Numbered from the stretch's first letter, positions 18,502 to 28,044 are shown. The stretch is DNA of 64,000 nucleotides from Candidatus Thalassospirochaeta sargassi (GCA_028532855.1 JAQQAL010000044.1:78334-142333); one strand, 5' to 3'. Notes: generated from the letters alone by a model not told the origin. Made by a program: numbers and translations.

Positions 18502-19236
18502 TTACAGAATGTGCTCAAGAAAGGTTTTTGTTCTGACTTCTTTCGGACTGTCGAACACCTCAGTCGGAGTGCCTATCTCAATTATTTCGCCTTCATCCAT
18601 GAATACAACCCTGTCGGCTGCAGCCTTGGCGAAGCCCATCTCATGGGAAACAACCATCATTGTCATTCCTTCTTTTGCAAGGTCAAGCATTACGTCCAGT
18701 ACTTCCTTGATCATCTCGGGATCCAGGGCTGATGTCGGTTCATCAAAGAGCATCACTCTGGGGTTCATTGCAAGTGCGCGAGCTATTGCTACACGCTGCT
18801 GCTGGCCGCCTGAGAGCTGTCCGGGGTAAGATTTTTCTTTATCTGCAAGACCTACGCGGGCTAGAAGTTTTTTCCCTATTTCGTCAGCTTCTTCTTTCGG
18901 AGTGTTTTTTACTGTAGTCAATGCAAGGGTGATGTTTCGAAGCGCGGTGAGATGACTGAATAGATTAAAATTCTGAAACACCATACCCACTTCTTCGCGG
19001 ATCTTTCTGATGTCTGATTTTGGATCTGTTACGCAGTCGCCGTCTACAAAGATATCTCCTGATGATAGAGTTTCAAGTTTGTTGACGCATCGCAGCATTG
19101 TACTTTTGCCGCTCCCCGATGGTCCAATGACCAGCACAACCTCGCCGGCCTCGATATTCAGGTTAGCGTTTTTCAACGCCTTTACCTCACCATAATTTTT
19201 GCAGGCGTCTTTTATCTGAATCCTATACTCTGCCAT
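18502..19236 (-). CDS. Polar amino-acid ABC transporter, ATP-binding protein
   Basis: A 244-residue GlnQ/HisP-type ATPase. Walker A is GPSGSGKST, the signature LSGGQQQR, Walker [15 protein letters not shown] and the switch His in VVSHEMGF. It powers uptake through the permease gene whose end it overlaps by 14 bases (19223-19236), a strong sign of one operon. Confidence 0.95.
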   Translation of the reverse strand: MAEYRIQIKDACKNYGEVKALKNANLNIEAGEVVLVIGPSGSGKSTMLRCVNKLETLSSGDIFVDGDCVTDPKSDIRKIREEVGMVFQNFNLFSHLTALRNITLALTTVKNTPKEEADEIGKKLLARVGLADKEKSYPGQLSGGQQQRVAIARALAMNPRVMLFDEPTSALDPEMIKEVLDVMLDLAKEGMTMMVVSHEMGFAKAAADRVVFMDEGEIIEIGTPTEVFDSPKEVRTKTFLEHIL

Positions 19237-20014
19237 TAATCTTCAACCTTTTTTCCATGTAAGCAACTATTCTTGATAGAAACAGTGTAATAATCAGGTA
19301 TATAAGTGCAACCACCGTGTATGTCTCAAAATACAGGAATGAAGTAGATGCAAACTCACGTCCACGTCTAAGCAGATCGGATACCGCAAGAATTGATACA
19401 AGTGATGAATCCTTCAGAAGGGCGATGAATTCATTTCCGACCGGCGGCAGAATAATTCTGAACGTCTGCGGAATAATTACCTTCCATATAGCCTGCGAGC
19501 GCGTCATGCCCAGAGCAAGAGCTGCCTCCATCTGTCCCTGTGGAACACCCTGTATCCCTGCGCGGAAGATTTCGCCCATGTAGGCTCCGTAACAGAACGT
19601 CATTGCTATTATGGCTGACGTCATGCGAGGCAGCTGAACGAGCTTTCCCAAAGCGTAGTAGATGTAAAATAATTGAACAAGCAGCGGAATGCCGCGTACA
19701 ACCTCAACATAGATTGTTGCGATTCTGTTAATTATCTTGACACGTGAGAGTCTGCCGAGCCCTGCGAAGAGTCCGACGATGAGAGCAAATATAATTGACA
19801 GAACAGTAACCTGAAATGTGGTGGCAATGCCGTCAGGAATAAACAGCAGGATGTCTTTATACGGATCCGGCGACAGAATAGGAAGCAATATTAGAATTAT
19901 AATGGCGCCGAAAAAAGAAATATTCCAGGCGGAGAAGATTGACTTCTCCGCACTGTCTGGAATCAAGGCACCGTCGGTTACCTCAATTCTGGATTCTTTA
20001 ACTATCTCAGCCAC
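19223..20014 (-). CDS. Polar amino-acid ABC transporter, permease
   Basis: A 263-residue inner-membrane protein of the His/Glu/Gln/Arg family with about five to six helices. The EAA loop that docks the ATPase is [20 protein letters not shown]. It carries an N-terminal hydrophilic extension of about 28 residues before the first helix. It overlaps the binding-protein gene by 13 bases and the ATPase gene by 14. It is probably a homodimer, since only one permease is encoded. Confidence 0.94.
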   Translation of the reverse strand: MAEIVKESRIEVTDGALIPDSAEKSIFSAWNISFFGAIIILILLPILSPDPYKDILLFIPDGIATTFQVTVLSIIFALIVGLFAGLGRLSRVKIINRIATIYVEVVRGIPLLVQLFYIYYALGKLVQLPRMTSAIIAMTFCYGAYMGEIFRAGIQGVPQGQMEAALALGMTRSQAIWKVIIPQTFRIILPPVGNEFIALLKDSSLVSILAVSDLLRRGREFASTSFLYFETYTVVALIYLIITLFLSRIVAYMEKRLKINGRV

Positions 20015-20754
20015 TTGTCTTCCAGTTCCTTGTCGATGCCCTTATCCTGAACAGCATTGATGCCCTGGTTGATAAGATCGAGAAGTTCTGTATTGCCTTT
20101 TTTGACTGCGATACCGTAGAACTCATCAGTAAAAGAATCACCGACTATCATCAGCTTGCCTTTGTAGGTATCATTCTGAAGAACATAATCAGCTGCAATC
20201 GGTGTATCAGCTACAACACCTTCTATTCTTCCGTTTGCAAGATCTTCGATTGCAAAACCGAGCTCATCGTAAGTTTTGAGTTCTGCTGCAGAATTGTCAA
20301 TTTCAATAGCGCCTGTAGTCCCAATCTGAGCACCTACTTCCTTGCCGGTAAGATCAGCAAGTGTCTTGGCAGAACTTGAAGAAGGAACTATAAGAACCTG
20401 ACCGGCATTAATGTAGGGCAGTGAGAAGTCCATAGTTTTTTTTCTTTCCTCGGTGATGGTTACTGATGATATAACAGCATCGCTTTCGCCGTTTGCGAGG
20501 CTTGCGAAAATTCCGTCCCATGCAGTGTTCCTGATCTCAATATCAATGCCTGCTTCCTTGGCTACTGCATTAATGAAGTCTATGTCGTAACCGACCATTT
20601 CTTTGTCTGAGTTAATGAACTCCATCGGAGGCCATGTACAGTCTGAAGCAATAATGTAGGTTTTTGATTCAGCTGTTTCCTCTTTTTTAGAACAGGATAC
20701 GAAACTTGCAAGTACAAGTACTGCTACAAGAGCAGCAATTAGAGTTTTTTTCAT
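20002..20754 (-). CDS. Polar amino-acid ABC transporter, substrate-binding lipoprotein
   Basis: A 250-residue family 3 binding protein. The signal peptide ends in the lipobox SFVSC (Cys21), so it is membrane-anchored. Binding-fold blocks include WPPMEFINSDKEMVGYDIDF and WDGIFASLANGESDAVISS. The start at 20754 is preceded by AAAGGGGA; a more upstream ATG at 20787 would spoil the signal peptide and lacks a ribosome site. It heads the transporter operon. Substrate (glutamine, arginine, cystine or another) cannot be told from sequence. Confidence 0.93.
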   Translation of the reverse strand: MKKTLIAALVAVLVLASFVSCSKKEETAESKTYIIASDCTWPPMEFINSDKEMVGYDIDFINAVAKEAGIDIEIRNTAWDGIFASLANGESDAVISSVTITEERKKTMDFSLPYINAGQVLIVPSSSSAKTLADLTGKEVGAQIGTTGAIEIDNSAAELKTYDELGFAIEDLANGRIEGVVADTPIAADYVLQNDTYKGKLMIVGDSFTDEFYGIAVKKGNTELLDLINQGINAVQDKGIDKELEDKWLR

Positions 20755-20789
20755 GTCTTTCCCCTTTGATATGATTTGTAGTTGCATAA

Positions 20790-20819
20790 AGAATAGCAGG
20801 ATTTTTTAAGAATGTCCAA
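20790..20819 (-). promoter_or_regulatory. Sigma-70-like promoter of the amino-acid ABC operon
   Basis: On the minus strand: TTGGAC, an 18-base spacer, TATTCT, giving a leader of about 30 bases that contains the AAAGGGGA ribosome site. An ordinary leadered promoter, in contrast to many others in this window. Confidence 0.5.
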
Positions 20820-20879
20820 CAGGTTTAGGTCTGGCCGGGCTTTGCCGACAGTTGTATGCTTTATGATGATTCATACTTC

Positions 20880-20908
20880 TTGAATAAAGACGTCGAATGA
20901 AGTATCAA
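20880..20908 (+). promoter_or_regulatory. lysO promoter with -10 close to the start codon
   Basis: TTGAAT (20880-20885), a 17-base spacer, TATCAA (20903-20908), then 8 bases to the ATG at 20917. No Shine-Dalgarno lies between. Predicted leaderless or nearly so. Confidence 0.45.
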
Positions 20909-20916
20909 TATCAGCA

Positions 20917-21897
20917 ATGGCTGCATTGATATCTATTCTTACACTCTTTATTTTTCTGGGTTTGGGATTTGCCGCTGCCCGGCTTCACTCAATACGTGAA
21001 AATCCGATGACAGAAAGCTTATCTGCCTGGGTTCTGTATGGGCTTTTATTCTTCATGGGATTCCGAATAGCTGTTAATACAGGATCAGACAGGCTTCTTG
21101 AGATCGGAGTTTTATCGGTTGTTTTTGCCGTCTCTTCAGTTGGCGGTACAGTTGTAATCCTGCTGCTTATGTATTCGGCTGTAGAGCGCTTGTTTCGCAG
21201 AAAGATTCTGACTTCAGCCGTCAGTGCTCCAGACGGATTAAGGACCGGTGACGCTGAAGATACGACAGGCGGGGGAGCGGATGATTTCTCGCATTTCGCA
21301 GCCTTGCGTGAACCGCTGAAGCTGCTGCTTATAGTTGTCGCGGGTTTTACAGCAGGATGGTTCATACATATTCCGGGCTTTACCGGAGAGGCTGTTTCAG
21401 GCTGGATGCTGCGCTTTCTGCTTTTCTCCATCGGCATTGACATGGTGAAAAGCGGAGTCAATCTGAAAGCCGCGCTTGCAAAACCCGAGACCATTTATCT
21501 ACCTTTAGGCGTTATTATCGGTTCCCTGCTCGGCAGTCTTATTCCTGCCGCCATCTTCGAAATTGAGCCGGGTAAGTCGCTTGCTGTTGCTTCCGGTTTC
21601 GGCTGGTATTCACTCTCCGGAGTATTAATCACCGATATGGGGGACCCCATCCTCGGTTCCGCTTCATTTGTTTCCAATATCCTGCGCGAGACAATAGCCC
21701 TGCTGTCAATTCCTCTGATCAGCCGCAGCCGGTTCCCGCATATTGGCATCGGTGTAGCCGGAGCGACTAGTATGGATGTTACCCTTCCTCTAATAGAAAA
21801 AAGCTGCGGTCCTGACTCGGTTCCGGTATCAATTACAAGCGGTGCAATACTGTCACTGCTTGTACCGGTTCTTGTTCCGCTGTTTTTTCAAATATAG
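20917..21897 (+). CDS. lysO: LysO-family L-lysine exporter
   Basis: A 326-residue inner-membrane protein of the LysO (YbjE, formerly DUF340) family, which exports lysine and the toxic analogue thialysine in Escherichia coli. About eight helices are visible. The C-terminal half has the family block ASGFGWYSLSGVLITDMGDP and SFVSNILRE. A hydrophilic loop at about residues 105-135, rich in Gly, Asp and Thr, separates two halves. It is divergent from the amino-acid ABC importer, a natural pairing of uptake and relief. No lysine riboswitch fits, because the promoter is next to the start codon. Confidence 0.88.
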   Translation: MAALISILTLFIFLGLGFAAARLHSIRENPMTESLSAWVLYGLLFFMGFRIAVNTGSDRLLEIGVLSVVFAVSSVGGTVVILLLMYSAVERLFRRKILTSAVSAPDGLRTGDAEDTTGGGADDFSHFAALREPLKLLLIVVAGFTAGWFIHIPGFTGEAVSGWMLRFLLFSIGIDMVKSGVNLKAALAKPETIYLPLGVIIGSLLGSLIPAAIFEIEPGKSLAVASGFGWYSLSGVLITDMGDPILGSASFVSNILRETIALLSIPLISRSRFPHIGIGVAGATSMDVTLPLIEKSCGPDSVPVSITSGAILSLLVPVLVPLFFQI

Positions 21898-21982
21898 TCT
21901 ATTCCTTATATCGTTCCGGAATAAACCTGACTAAAATACTCAAGATGATGATATTTTAATAAGCAATAAAAAAGGGGAAGCC

Positions 21983-22342
21983 ATGTTAAAAAATAACATT
22001 CAAATCCTTGTTGTTGCAGGGGTCAGGGGAGCCGAATTTTTTATGTCCTACGGCAGAACAATTGATGAATCACCGGATATCCGGCTTTGTGTTAATGAAG
22101 GCAGTGTCGAAGTAAATGTACCGGCTACTGGTGACTCTGTTCTAGTCAGAGAGCGGGAAGGTATCAGCATCCTTGACGGAGAAAACCTGACGGTTCCTGA
22201 ATTTTATCCCTGGACCGGGGAGCTGTATAATCTCGATACCGGGAGTTTTGACCTCAGTTTGGGATTTATATTAAAACCCCGGAGCAAACGGGCGCAGCAG
22301 ATTATAGCCATCAGAAAGCTGACTGCGTCACAGAACATATAA
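21983..22342 (+). CDS. Short FecR-like fragment, possibly a pseudogene remnant
   Basis: A 119-residue reading frame with a good ribosome site (AAGGGGA) before its ATG but no signal peptide. The block VAGVRGAEFFMSYG followed by NEGSVEV and a later Gly-rich LVREREGISILDG resembles the core of FecR domains (compare VMGVRGTEF and CVEGKVAC in the exported protein at 46587-47756). The N-terminal export signal and the first FecR strands of full-length relatives are missing. It may be a shortened gene that gained a start, or a small cytoplasmic variant. Function unknown. Confidence 0.5.
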   Translation: MLKNNIQILVVAGVRGAEFFMSYGRTIDESPDIRLCVNEGSVEVNVPATGDSVLVREREGISILDGENLTVPEFYPWTGELYNLDTGSFDLSLGFILKPRSKRAQQIIAIRKLTASQNI

Positions 22343-22617
22343 CCCTTCTTGATAACACATCATAAACTTGCGTATAAAAGCTGTTCGGGCTTTCTTTCTT
22401 TTCAATCGTCAATCGAACAATAAATATGTAAAATTTGCTCTGAATTGAGGGGTGTGAACTTGATCTTTTATGCCCTATGGGGCAAATTCTTCCTGCAATT
22501 ATTACAATAAGTAGACAAAATAACTAAATAGACATAATAAATATCGCGGTCTCATTTTTATAAGCAGCTTCTTTTTCACCGCGGATGTTTTCAGCTTCAA
22601 TATATAAGGAGACAGTT

Positions 22618-23406
22618 TTGAAGAGCTCATTTCCCAGGCAGCTGAGTATTTCGGCGGCAGTTCTGGTTTTATCGCTCATACCGCTTTTATATGCAGGTGT
22701 AGCGGATGATAAGAATACCGAAACTTTTACGGATATTTACGGGATCAGCGATAAGGCGGCTGATTTTACAATTTATTCTACTATAGAAAAGATGGATCTC
22801 TATTCTCCCGAAGATTTCATCAGGACAGTTGTCGTTTCTGACCTTCACGATATTGGCTATGTTCTCTACGATGATGATATTTTCAGAGATCAGATAATCA
22901 GTTACTATGCAGCAGTTTCAGGATCATATGAAATTGCCGAGGCGGTTCTGAGAAATGCGCATAAAAATGATATTTCGTTCGGTTTGGCCTTTTCTCTTAT
23001 GTGGGCTGAAAGCAGTTTCAATCCGGATGCGTACAACAGGAATGTTGTCAGCATCGACAGGGGACTTTTTCAGCTTAATTCGGAATCCTTTCCACAGCTT
23101 AGCAGGGATGATTTTTACGATATAGAAACCAATGTAAGCAACGGGCTCGCTTATCTGCGATACTGTCTGGACCTTGGAGAAAACGAGATTGTGGCCCTCG
23201 CTATTTATAATGCAGGACACGGTAGGGTAAGCGGAAGGGGTGCCCCGCTTATGACGCTTGAATATATATCGAAAATTCTTGAATACAAATCCGAACTTGA
23301 GCGAGATTTTGAACGGTATATTTCCCAGAACGGTAAAATCAGGGCCGATAAAAAGTCAGGTAAGAACCTTATCCCGGTGGTTGACACTAGGAAGACTCTT
23401 AAATAG
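22618..23406 (+). CDS. Exported lytic murein transglycosylase (SLT domain)
   Basis: A 262-residue protein with a signal peptide and a C-terminal SLT/lysozyme-like domain. The catalytic Glu is in LMWAESSFNPDA; the supporting motifs are DRGLFQLN and ALAIYNAGHGRV. Such enzymes cut peptidoglycan glycan strands to leave anhydro-muropeptides. I chose the TTG at 22618 because AAGGAGA lies 5 bases upstream and the product then begins as a normal signal peptide; an in-frame ATG at 22585 lies before the ribosome site. The C-terminal 40 residues are basic. The aromatic-pathway gene follows after 9 bases. Confidence 0.88.
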   Translation: MKSSFPRQLSISAAVLVLSLIPLLYAGVADDKNTETFTDIYGISDKAADFTIYSTIEKMDLYSPEDFIRTVVVSDLHDIGYVLYDDDIFRDQIISYYAAVSGSYEIAEAVLRNAHKNDISFGLAFSLMWAESSFNPDAYNRNVVSIDRGLFQLNSESFPQLSRDDFYDIETNVSNGLAYLRYCLDLGENEIVALAIYNAGHGRVSGRGAPLMTLEYISKILEYKSELERDFERYISQNGKIRADKKSGKNLIPVVDTRKTLK

Positions 23407-23415
23407 AGTTTACCC

Positions 23416-25326
23416 ATGATTATAATACTAAACAGAGATATCAAGGCTGAGCATAAGCTTAATATAACTAACTGGCTTGAAGACAAGGGCTTCAAGGTTA
23501 AAGAAATCGTCGGAGAAGAAGAAACCGTATTGGGAGCTGTCGGCGCGGTTGCGGTTGATCCGCGGTCGGTTGAACTTCTTGAGGGTGTGAAATCCGTAAT
23601 CCCGATTTCTAAGCCGTACAAGCTTGCATCGCGTGAGCTGAAGAAAGAAGATACGGTTATAACGGTAGGCAATGTTAAGATTGGCGGCCCCCGTGTGGCA
23701 GTCGTGGCCGGTCCCTGCGCAGTTGAATCCAAAGAACAGATTATGGCCGCTGCAGAAGCGGTATACAATGCCGGTGCAGTTATCCTGCGCGGCGGTGCAT
23801 TCAAACCCAGAACCTCACCATATGCCTTTCAGGGTCATGGCGAGAAGGGGCTGAAGTGGCTGAAGGCTGCCGGTGAGAAATACGACATGCCTGTTGCCAC
23901 AGAGATAGTCTCTCCTTCACACATAGATATCATGCGTGAATATGTCGACATCTATCAGATAGGTGCGCGAAACATGCAGAACTTTGAGCTACTTAAAGCT
24001 GTCGGCGAGCTTGGTAAACCGGTAATTCTAAAGCGCGGTCTTTCCGCGAAGATAGAAGAATGGCTGATGGCAGCAGAATATCTGCTTGCGCACGGTACCG
24101 ATAACGTTATTCTCTGTGAACGCGGCATCAGAACATTTGAAAGCTATACAAGGAATACCCTCGATATTTCCGCAATACCAATTATCAAAAAATTAAGCCA
24201 TCTCCCGATTATTACTGATCCGAGCCACGGAACAGGTCTTCGCGGAAAGGTTCACCCAATGGCGCTTGCCGCCGTTGCCGCGGGAACCGACGGCCTTATG
24301 ATAGAGGTTCATCCCAAACCGGAAGAGGCCTTGTCGGACGGACCGCAGAGCCTGTACCCTGAGCAGTTTGATAAACTGATGAAGGATATTGAGGCGCTAT
24401 CCCCGGTTATAAGTAAGGAGATAGAACGTCCTTTGCGTCAGGGTTTCGCTGTCCACAGACTGTCGACCGAAAACATGACCAGAGCAGATAAAACTGAGGG
24501 TAAGCTCAGGGTTGCGTATCAGGGCGAACCCGGAGCATACAGTGAAAATGCCGCCGGCCGTCATTTCGGTGAACAGCCGCTTGAGTTTGTTCCGTCTAAA
24601 AGTTTTGAGGCTGTATTTGATTCAGTACTCACCGGCAGTTCTGATTATGGCGTAATTCCTGTTGAGAACGCGCTTACAGGTTCAATTCATGAATGTTTTG
24701 ATCTCTTTCTGCGCTATCCGGATATTAATATAGTCGGTGAAAAACAGATACGCATCAGGCATAACCTTATAGCTCTGCCCGGTGCAGATATATCAAAAAT
24801 TAAAAAGGTTTACTCTCACCCGCAGGGACTAATGCAGTGTGAACGCTTCCTCGACGGTCTTGATGTTGAACGCATTCCTTATTACGACACTGCAGGCTCA
24901 TGTTCCCTGGTTGCTCAGAAGAATTCTTCCGAAATCGCTGCTATTGCAGGTGTCCATGCAGCGTCCTACTACGGACTTGAGATTCTTAAAGAAGGTATTG
25001 AAACAAACCCGTCTAACTTTACAAGGTTCTTCATAATTGCCCGCTGTGAACATCCAGAACCAGAGCAGGTTGATAAGGCCACAGTTGTATTTTCTGTTCC
25101 TGATAAAAAAGGAAGTCTTGTCAGCGTTCTGCAGGTAATGAATGAAAACGGGCTGAACATGAAGAAGCTCGAATCACGGCCTATCCACGGTAAGCCATGG
25201 GAATATATGTTTTACTCCGATATTGAGCTCCCCGCAAGGGATGATTTTCTCAGTGAGGGTATTAATCAGCTGAAGAAGGTCTGTGAAGATTTCAGGCTTC
25301 TGGGTATTTATAAGGCCGGGATTTAA
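23416..25326 (+). CDS. Fused DAHP synthase / prephenate dehydratase with ACT domain
   Basis: A 636-residue fusion of the first enzyme of aromatic amino-acid synthesis with the phenylalanine-branch enzyme. Residues 1-75 are a ferredoxin-like regulatory domain and 85-335 the type I DAHP synthase barrel (VAGPCAVES; RGGAFKPRTSPYAFQG; TDPSHGTG). From about 364 the prephenate dehydratase begins (YQGEPGAYSENAA), with PVENALTGSI, the SNFTRFFI catalytic block, then an ACT domain from about 552 with the Phe-binding ESRP near 585. All key motifs are intact. Phe sensed by the ACT domain could affect both activities. No ribosome site is clear; it follows the transglycosylase by 9 bases. Confidence 0.93.
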   Translation: MIIILNRDIKAEHKLNITNWLEDKGFKVKEIVGEEETVLGAVGAVAVDPRSVELLEGVKSVIPISKPYKLASRELKKEDTVITVGNVKIGGPRVAVVAGPCAVESKEQIMAAAEAVYNAGAVILRGGAFKPRTSPYAFQGHGEKGLKWLKAAGEKYDMPVATEIVSPSHIDIMREYVDIYQIGARNMQNFELLKAVGELGKPVILKRGLSAKIEEWLMAAEYLLAHGTDNVILCERGIRTFESYTRNTLDISAIPIIKKLSHLPIITDPSHGTGLRGKVHPMALAAVAAGTDGLMIEVHPKPEEALSDGPQSLYPEQFDKLMKDIEALSPVISKEIERPLRQGFAVHRLSTENMTRADKTEGKLRVAYQGEPGAYSENAAGRHFGEQPLEFVPSKSFEAVFDSVLTGSSDYGVIPVENALTGSIHECFDLFLRYPDINIVGEKQIRIRHNLIALPGADISKIKKVYSHPQGLMQCERFLDGLDVERIPYYDTAGSCSLVAQKNSSEIAAIAGVHAASYYGLEILKEGIETNPSNFTRFFIIARCEHPEPEQVDKATVVFSVPDKKGSLVSVLQVMNENGLNMKKLESRPIHGKPWEYMFYSDIELPARDDFLSEGINQLKKVCEDFRLLGIYKAGI

Positions 25327-25529
25327 TTCCGGTCAAGCCCTGTAATCAAGGCCGCTCCTGTACGCCTTGGGCAGTCGATTTCTATATTGTTCAAATCAAG
25401 TTAAATCCTGCCATTACTCCACGCATTGAATCTTCTGTATATTAAGGTTATAAAACAGTGAGAATTCCGCAAGTAACAATTTGTCCTGCGGAACATTCAT
25501 CCGTCCAACCGGGCCAGCGGAGGAAAAGC

Positions 25530-26057
25530 ATGGGAGATATAAATAAATTTCAGGAAGAAAACCTGATTATCGGTGTATTATCTACTCTAAACGGCATCGA
25601 ACCGCAGCTGCGTTCGGTACTTGAAGAGCATTTCGGCCCTGTGGATTTTTCAACGGATTCCCTGAGCTTTACCTACACTTCATACTATGACGGCGAGATG
25701 GGCGAGGGGATAAAGCGCTGGTTTTATTCATTTAGAAAGACGGTGCAGCCTTCAGAGCTGTCGCGGATAAAAATATTGACTAATGAGCTGGAAGAACGCT
25801 GGGCTGTGGATGGAAACAGGAAAGTTAATCTTGATCCCGGGCTTCTGGACTTGAACAGGCTGATTCTGGCAACTACCAAGAATGTTGGACACCGCATTCC
25901 TCTTCAGAACGGGATATATGCCGAGGTCACTTTAATGTATATGAAGAAGGATTTTCATCCCCTGCCCTGGACCTATCCTGATTATCAGAGCGGTGAATAC
26001 ATTGCAATCCTCAAAGAAATAAGAACCCTGTATCGGGAAAAATTGAAGCAGCATTAA
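25530..26057 (+). CDS. DUF4416 family protein
   Basis: A 175-residue soluble protein. The family pattern is visible in FGPVDFSTDSLSFTYTSYYDGEMG near the N-terminus, then VNLDPGLLDLNRLILATTKN and the C-terminal LPWTYPDYQSGEY. DUF4416 is found in spirochaetes and deltaproteobacteria and has no known function. The ATG at 25530 has GGAGG at 25519-25523; upstream in-frame codons lack such a site. The lipoprotein gene at 26079 follows closely. Confidence 0.8.
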   Translation: MGDINKFQEENLIIGVLSTLNGIEPQLRSVLEEHFGPVDFSTDSLSFTYTSYYDGEMGEGIKRWFYSFRKTVQPSELSRIKILTNELEERWAVDGNRKVNLDPGLLDLNRLILATTKNVGHRIPLQNGIYAEVTLMYMKKDFHPLPWTYPDYQSGEYIAILKEIRTLYREKLKQH

Positions 26058-26078
26058 AAAACCGCGTTATAGTAATAT

Positions 26079-26939
26079 GTGGCGCGGAAGAAAATCAAAA
26101 CACCTTTACCTCTACACATAATTTATGTTAGCGTATTTACATTGCTTGTGTTTTTCCTTCTCTGTTCTTCCTGCGGATTCAGCGGCAGGAGTCCTGTTGT
26201 GATTAACATGCCTGTCTGTCCTGCCCCGAAAGCTGTTGCCTGGAGAATTGAATACCCCGAATCAATTGATAATGGGCGCCCCCAGTATATTACCGAACTG
26301 ATTGCCGCTGAGGAAGTGTGCTCCGGCGTTTTGATCCGGATTGCCTGTGGAAGTAATTTACCTGTTTTTGCCTGGCCCGTATACAGTTGCGGTCGAACAG
26401 GGGGTTTTCCGGCAGCTGCAATATATCCCGCTGATATCTCCGGTGGAAAAATGGCAGTTTCCTTTGAGGACGGCTTTGCCTGCAGCATCCTGCGCAGCTG
26501 CATCCTGAACTCGGAGGTAATCAGGGGCTTTGACACCCTGACTTTCAGGGAGGCCGTCAGCCTGAATGCTGCGGAGCTTGTCGATGATAACGGCCGGCCG
26601 CTCCCCGGCGGCGCATGGTGCCTTGATCCGGTTCCAATAATTGCACGGCTGGGTTACGGGTTGTTTCGTGAATCTTCAATAACTGCCGCTGAAACCCTTG
26701 AGTTTTCTATCCCGGCGGCAAAAGGAATCTGGTATTCGGATAATCCCCTTTACAACCCGGCCGAAACCGTTTACAAGTCTGAAACCGATATGTTTGAGTT
26801 AACCCCTGTTATTCCTGTGAACAGTAAAACAGTCTTCTATAAGGACGGTTCGGATGAGTTCATTGAGGTCTTTTTTAACGACCGTATCTGGTGCTGGTCT
26901 AATCCGGTTACCGGAGCATCACAATCCGGGAGGATGTGA
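26079..26939 (+). CDS. Putative lipoprotein of unknown function
   Basis: A 286-residue protein, GTG start. It has a basic N-terminus, a hydrophobic stretch at about residues 14-28 and a possible lipobox LLCSSC (Cys32), so it is probably an envelope lipoprotein. The mature part is Cys-rich for a lipoprotein (about eight Cys) and beta-rich, with no family I recognise. A TATAGT at 26068-26073 lies 5 bases before the GTG and no Shine-Dalgarno is present, so either leaderless or read-through translation from DUF4416 is possible. Its end overlaps the opposing M24 peptidase gene by 32 bases. Confidence 0.65.
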   Translation: MARKKIKTPLPLHIIYVSVFTLLVFFLLCSSCGFSGRSPVVINMPVCPAPKAVAWRIEYPESIDNGRPQYITELIAAEEVCSGVLIRIACGSNLPVFAWPVYSCGRTGGFPAAAIYPADISGGKMAVSFEDGFACSILRSCILNSEVIRGFDTLTFREAVSLNAAELVDDNGRPLPGGAWCLDPVPIIARLGYGLFRESSITAAETLEFSIPAAKGIWYSDNPLYNPAETVYKSETDMFELTPVIPVNSKTVFYKDGSDEFIEVFFNDRIWCWSNPVTGASQSGRM

Positions 26940-28044
26940 GTGCTATGGCTCCCTTTTCGGTCATCAGATAATCGTTTTCAAGTCTTACACCGCCGGCCTC
27001 GGCATCGTATAGCCCCGGTTCAATTGTGAAAATCATACCAGGCAGAATGGGCTGGTCATAGATGGGGTGGTTTTTAAGCGTCGGTGCCTCATGTACGTCC
27101 AGGCCTATTCCGTGTCCCAGGCTGTGTGGCATTGTCCATCCTGCTGCGGCGAAAACTTCGTCGACGGCTGAGGCAACAGCTTTGGCGCTCACCTGCTGTA
27201 TGGTTCCGGCCTCCGCACCGATTGCGTGCGCCCGGCTGACAAGCTCAACCATCTGGTGCTGCTTGTCGCTCAGTTCACCGCAACAAATAGTCATGGTAAT
27301 GTCGGTTGCATAACCATCCACATTCAGGCCGCAGTCAATTATCGAAAGCCCCCCTGAGCCGTCGGAGGCTGCACAGCCAATCGGCCCTGCGCTGTAGGCC
27401 GGAATACAATGAATACCCCAGGAGCGGGTGGGCCCTGCTGCAAGGGTTTCGAAGCTTGAGCCCTCTGCTCCGAGGCGTCTTGATTCGGCTTCAACAAACA
27501 TTGCTGCATCCGTCTCGGTTTTTATACTGCCATCCCTGAAGCCGCCTTCAAGTGCATCGATCAGCTTGTCGGTCATTTTTCCGGCCCGTTTATACAGATT
27601 TATCTCTTCTTTATCTTTGACGGCCCTCATATTCATGAGTTTTTCAGCGACGCCGTCGGCACGGCAAACAATCTCAAAACCCTTCATTGCCGCAGAAATC
27701 TCGGAATAAAGCAGATAAGGTGTCTGTGATGACAGCTCAATTCTTCCGCCGAGCAGATTGTCTGCGCAGACTGAGCTGACGGCCTTGACCGGGTTACGTT
27801 CGAATTCTGAAAAGGCGATTATTTTATCCGCCCTGGCGGTTTTTTCGGCCTGAATTATATCCCAGGGCATTAGAATTGTTGTTTTATCGGAAAATACAAC
27901 AAGAACCGCATCTGAATGCATGCCTGTGAGGTAGCGGAGATTCTTTGATCTCCGGTTTTCGGCATCCTCAATAACCACTGCGTCTATATGATTGCTGTGC
28001 ATCCACTCGCAAAGAGTATCTATTCTTTTTTCGTATGTGTTCAT
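26908..28044 (-). CDS. M24-family metallopeptidase (Xaa-Pro aminopeptidase-like)
   Basis: A 378-residue cytoplasmic peptidase that would remove the N-terminal residue from X-Pro peptides. The C-terminal pita-bread domain has the metal ligands in order: Asp in IIDCGLNVDGYATDITMT (two), His in HSLGHGIGLDVHE, Glu in FTIEPGLY and Glu in GGVRLENDYLM. The N-terminal creatinase-like domain spans about residues 1-130. The ATG has AGGAGATCAC before it. It complements the peptide-uptake and PepT genes in this window. Confidence 0.92.
   Translation of the reverse strand: MNTYEKRIDTLCEWMHSNHIDAVVIEDAENRRSKNLRYLTGMHSDAVLVVFSDKTTILMPWDIIQAEKTARADKIIAFSEFERNPVKAVSSVCADNLLGGRIELSSQTPYLLYSEISAAMKGFEIVCRADGVAEKLMNMRAVKDKEEINLYKRAGKMTDKLIDALEGGFRDGSIKTETDAAMFVEAESRRLGAEGSSFETLAAGPTRSWGIHCIPAYSAGPIGCAASDGSGGLSIIDCGLNVDGYATDITMTICCGELSDKQHQMVELVSRAHAIGAEAGTIQQVSAKAVASAVDEVFAAAGWTMPHSLGHGIGLDVHEAPTLKNHPIYDQPILPGMIFTIEPGLYDAEAGGVRLENDYLMTEKGAIALTSSRIVMLR

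Noticed and set aside
18227-18829. 200-codon open frame opposite the ABC ATPase and peptide-binding genes
   Set aside because: Ser-rich low-quality translation antisense to two clear genes.
20880-20916. Lysine riboswitch upstream of lysO
   Set aside because: The predicted promoter leaves at most a few bases of leader; a lysine riboswitch needs about 170 bases.
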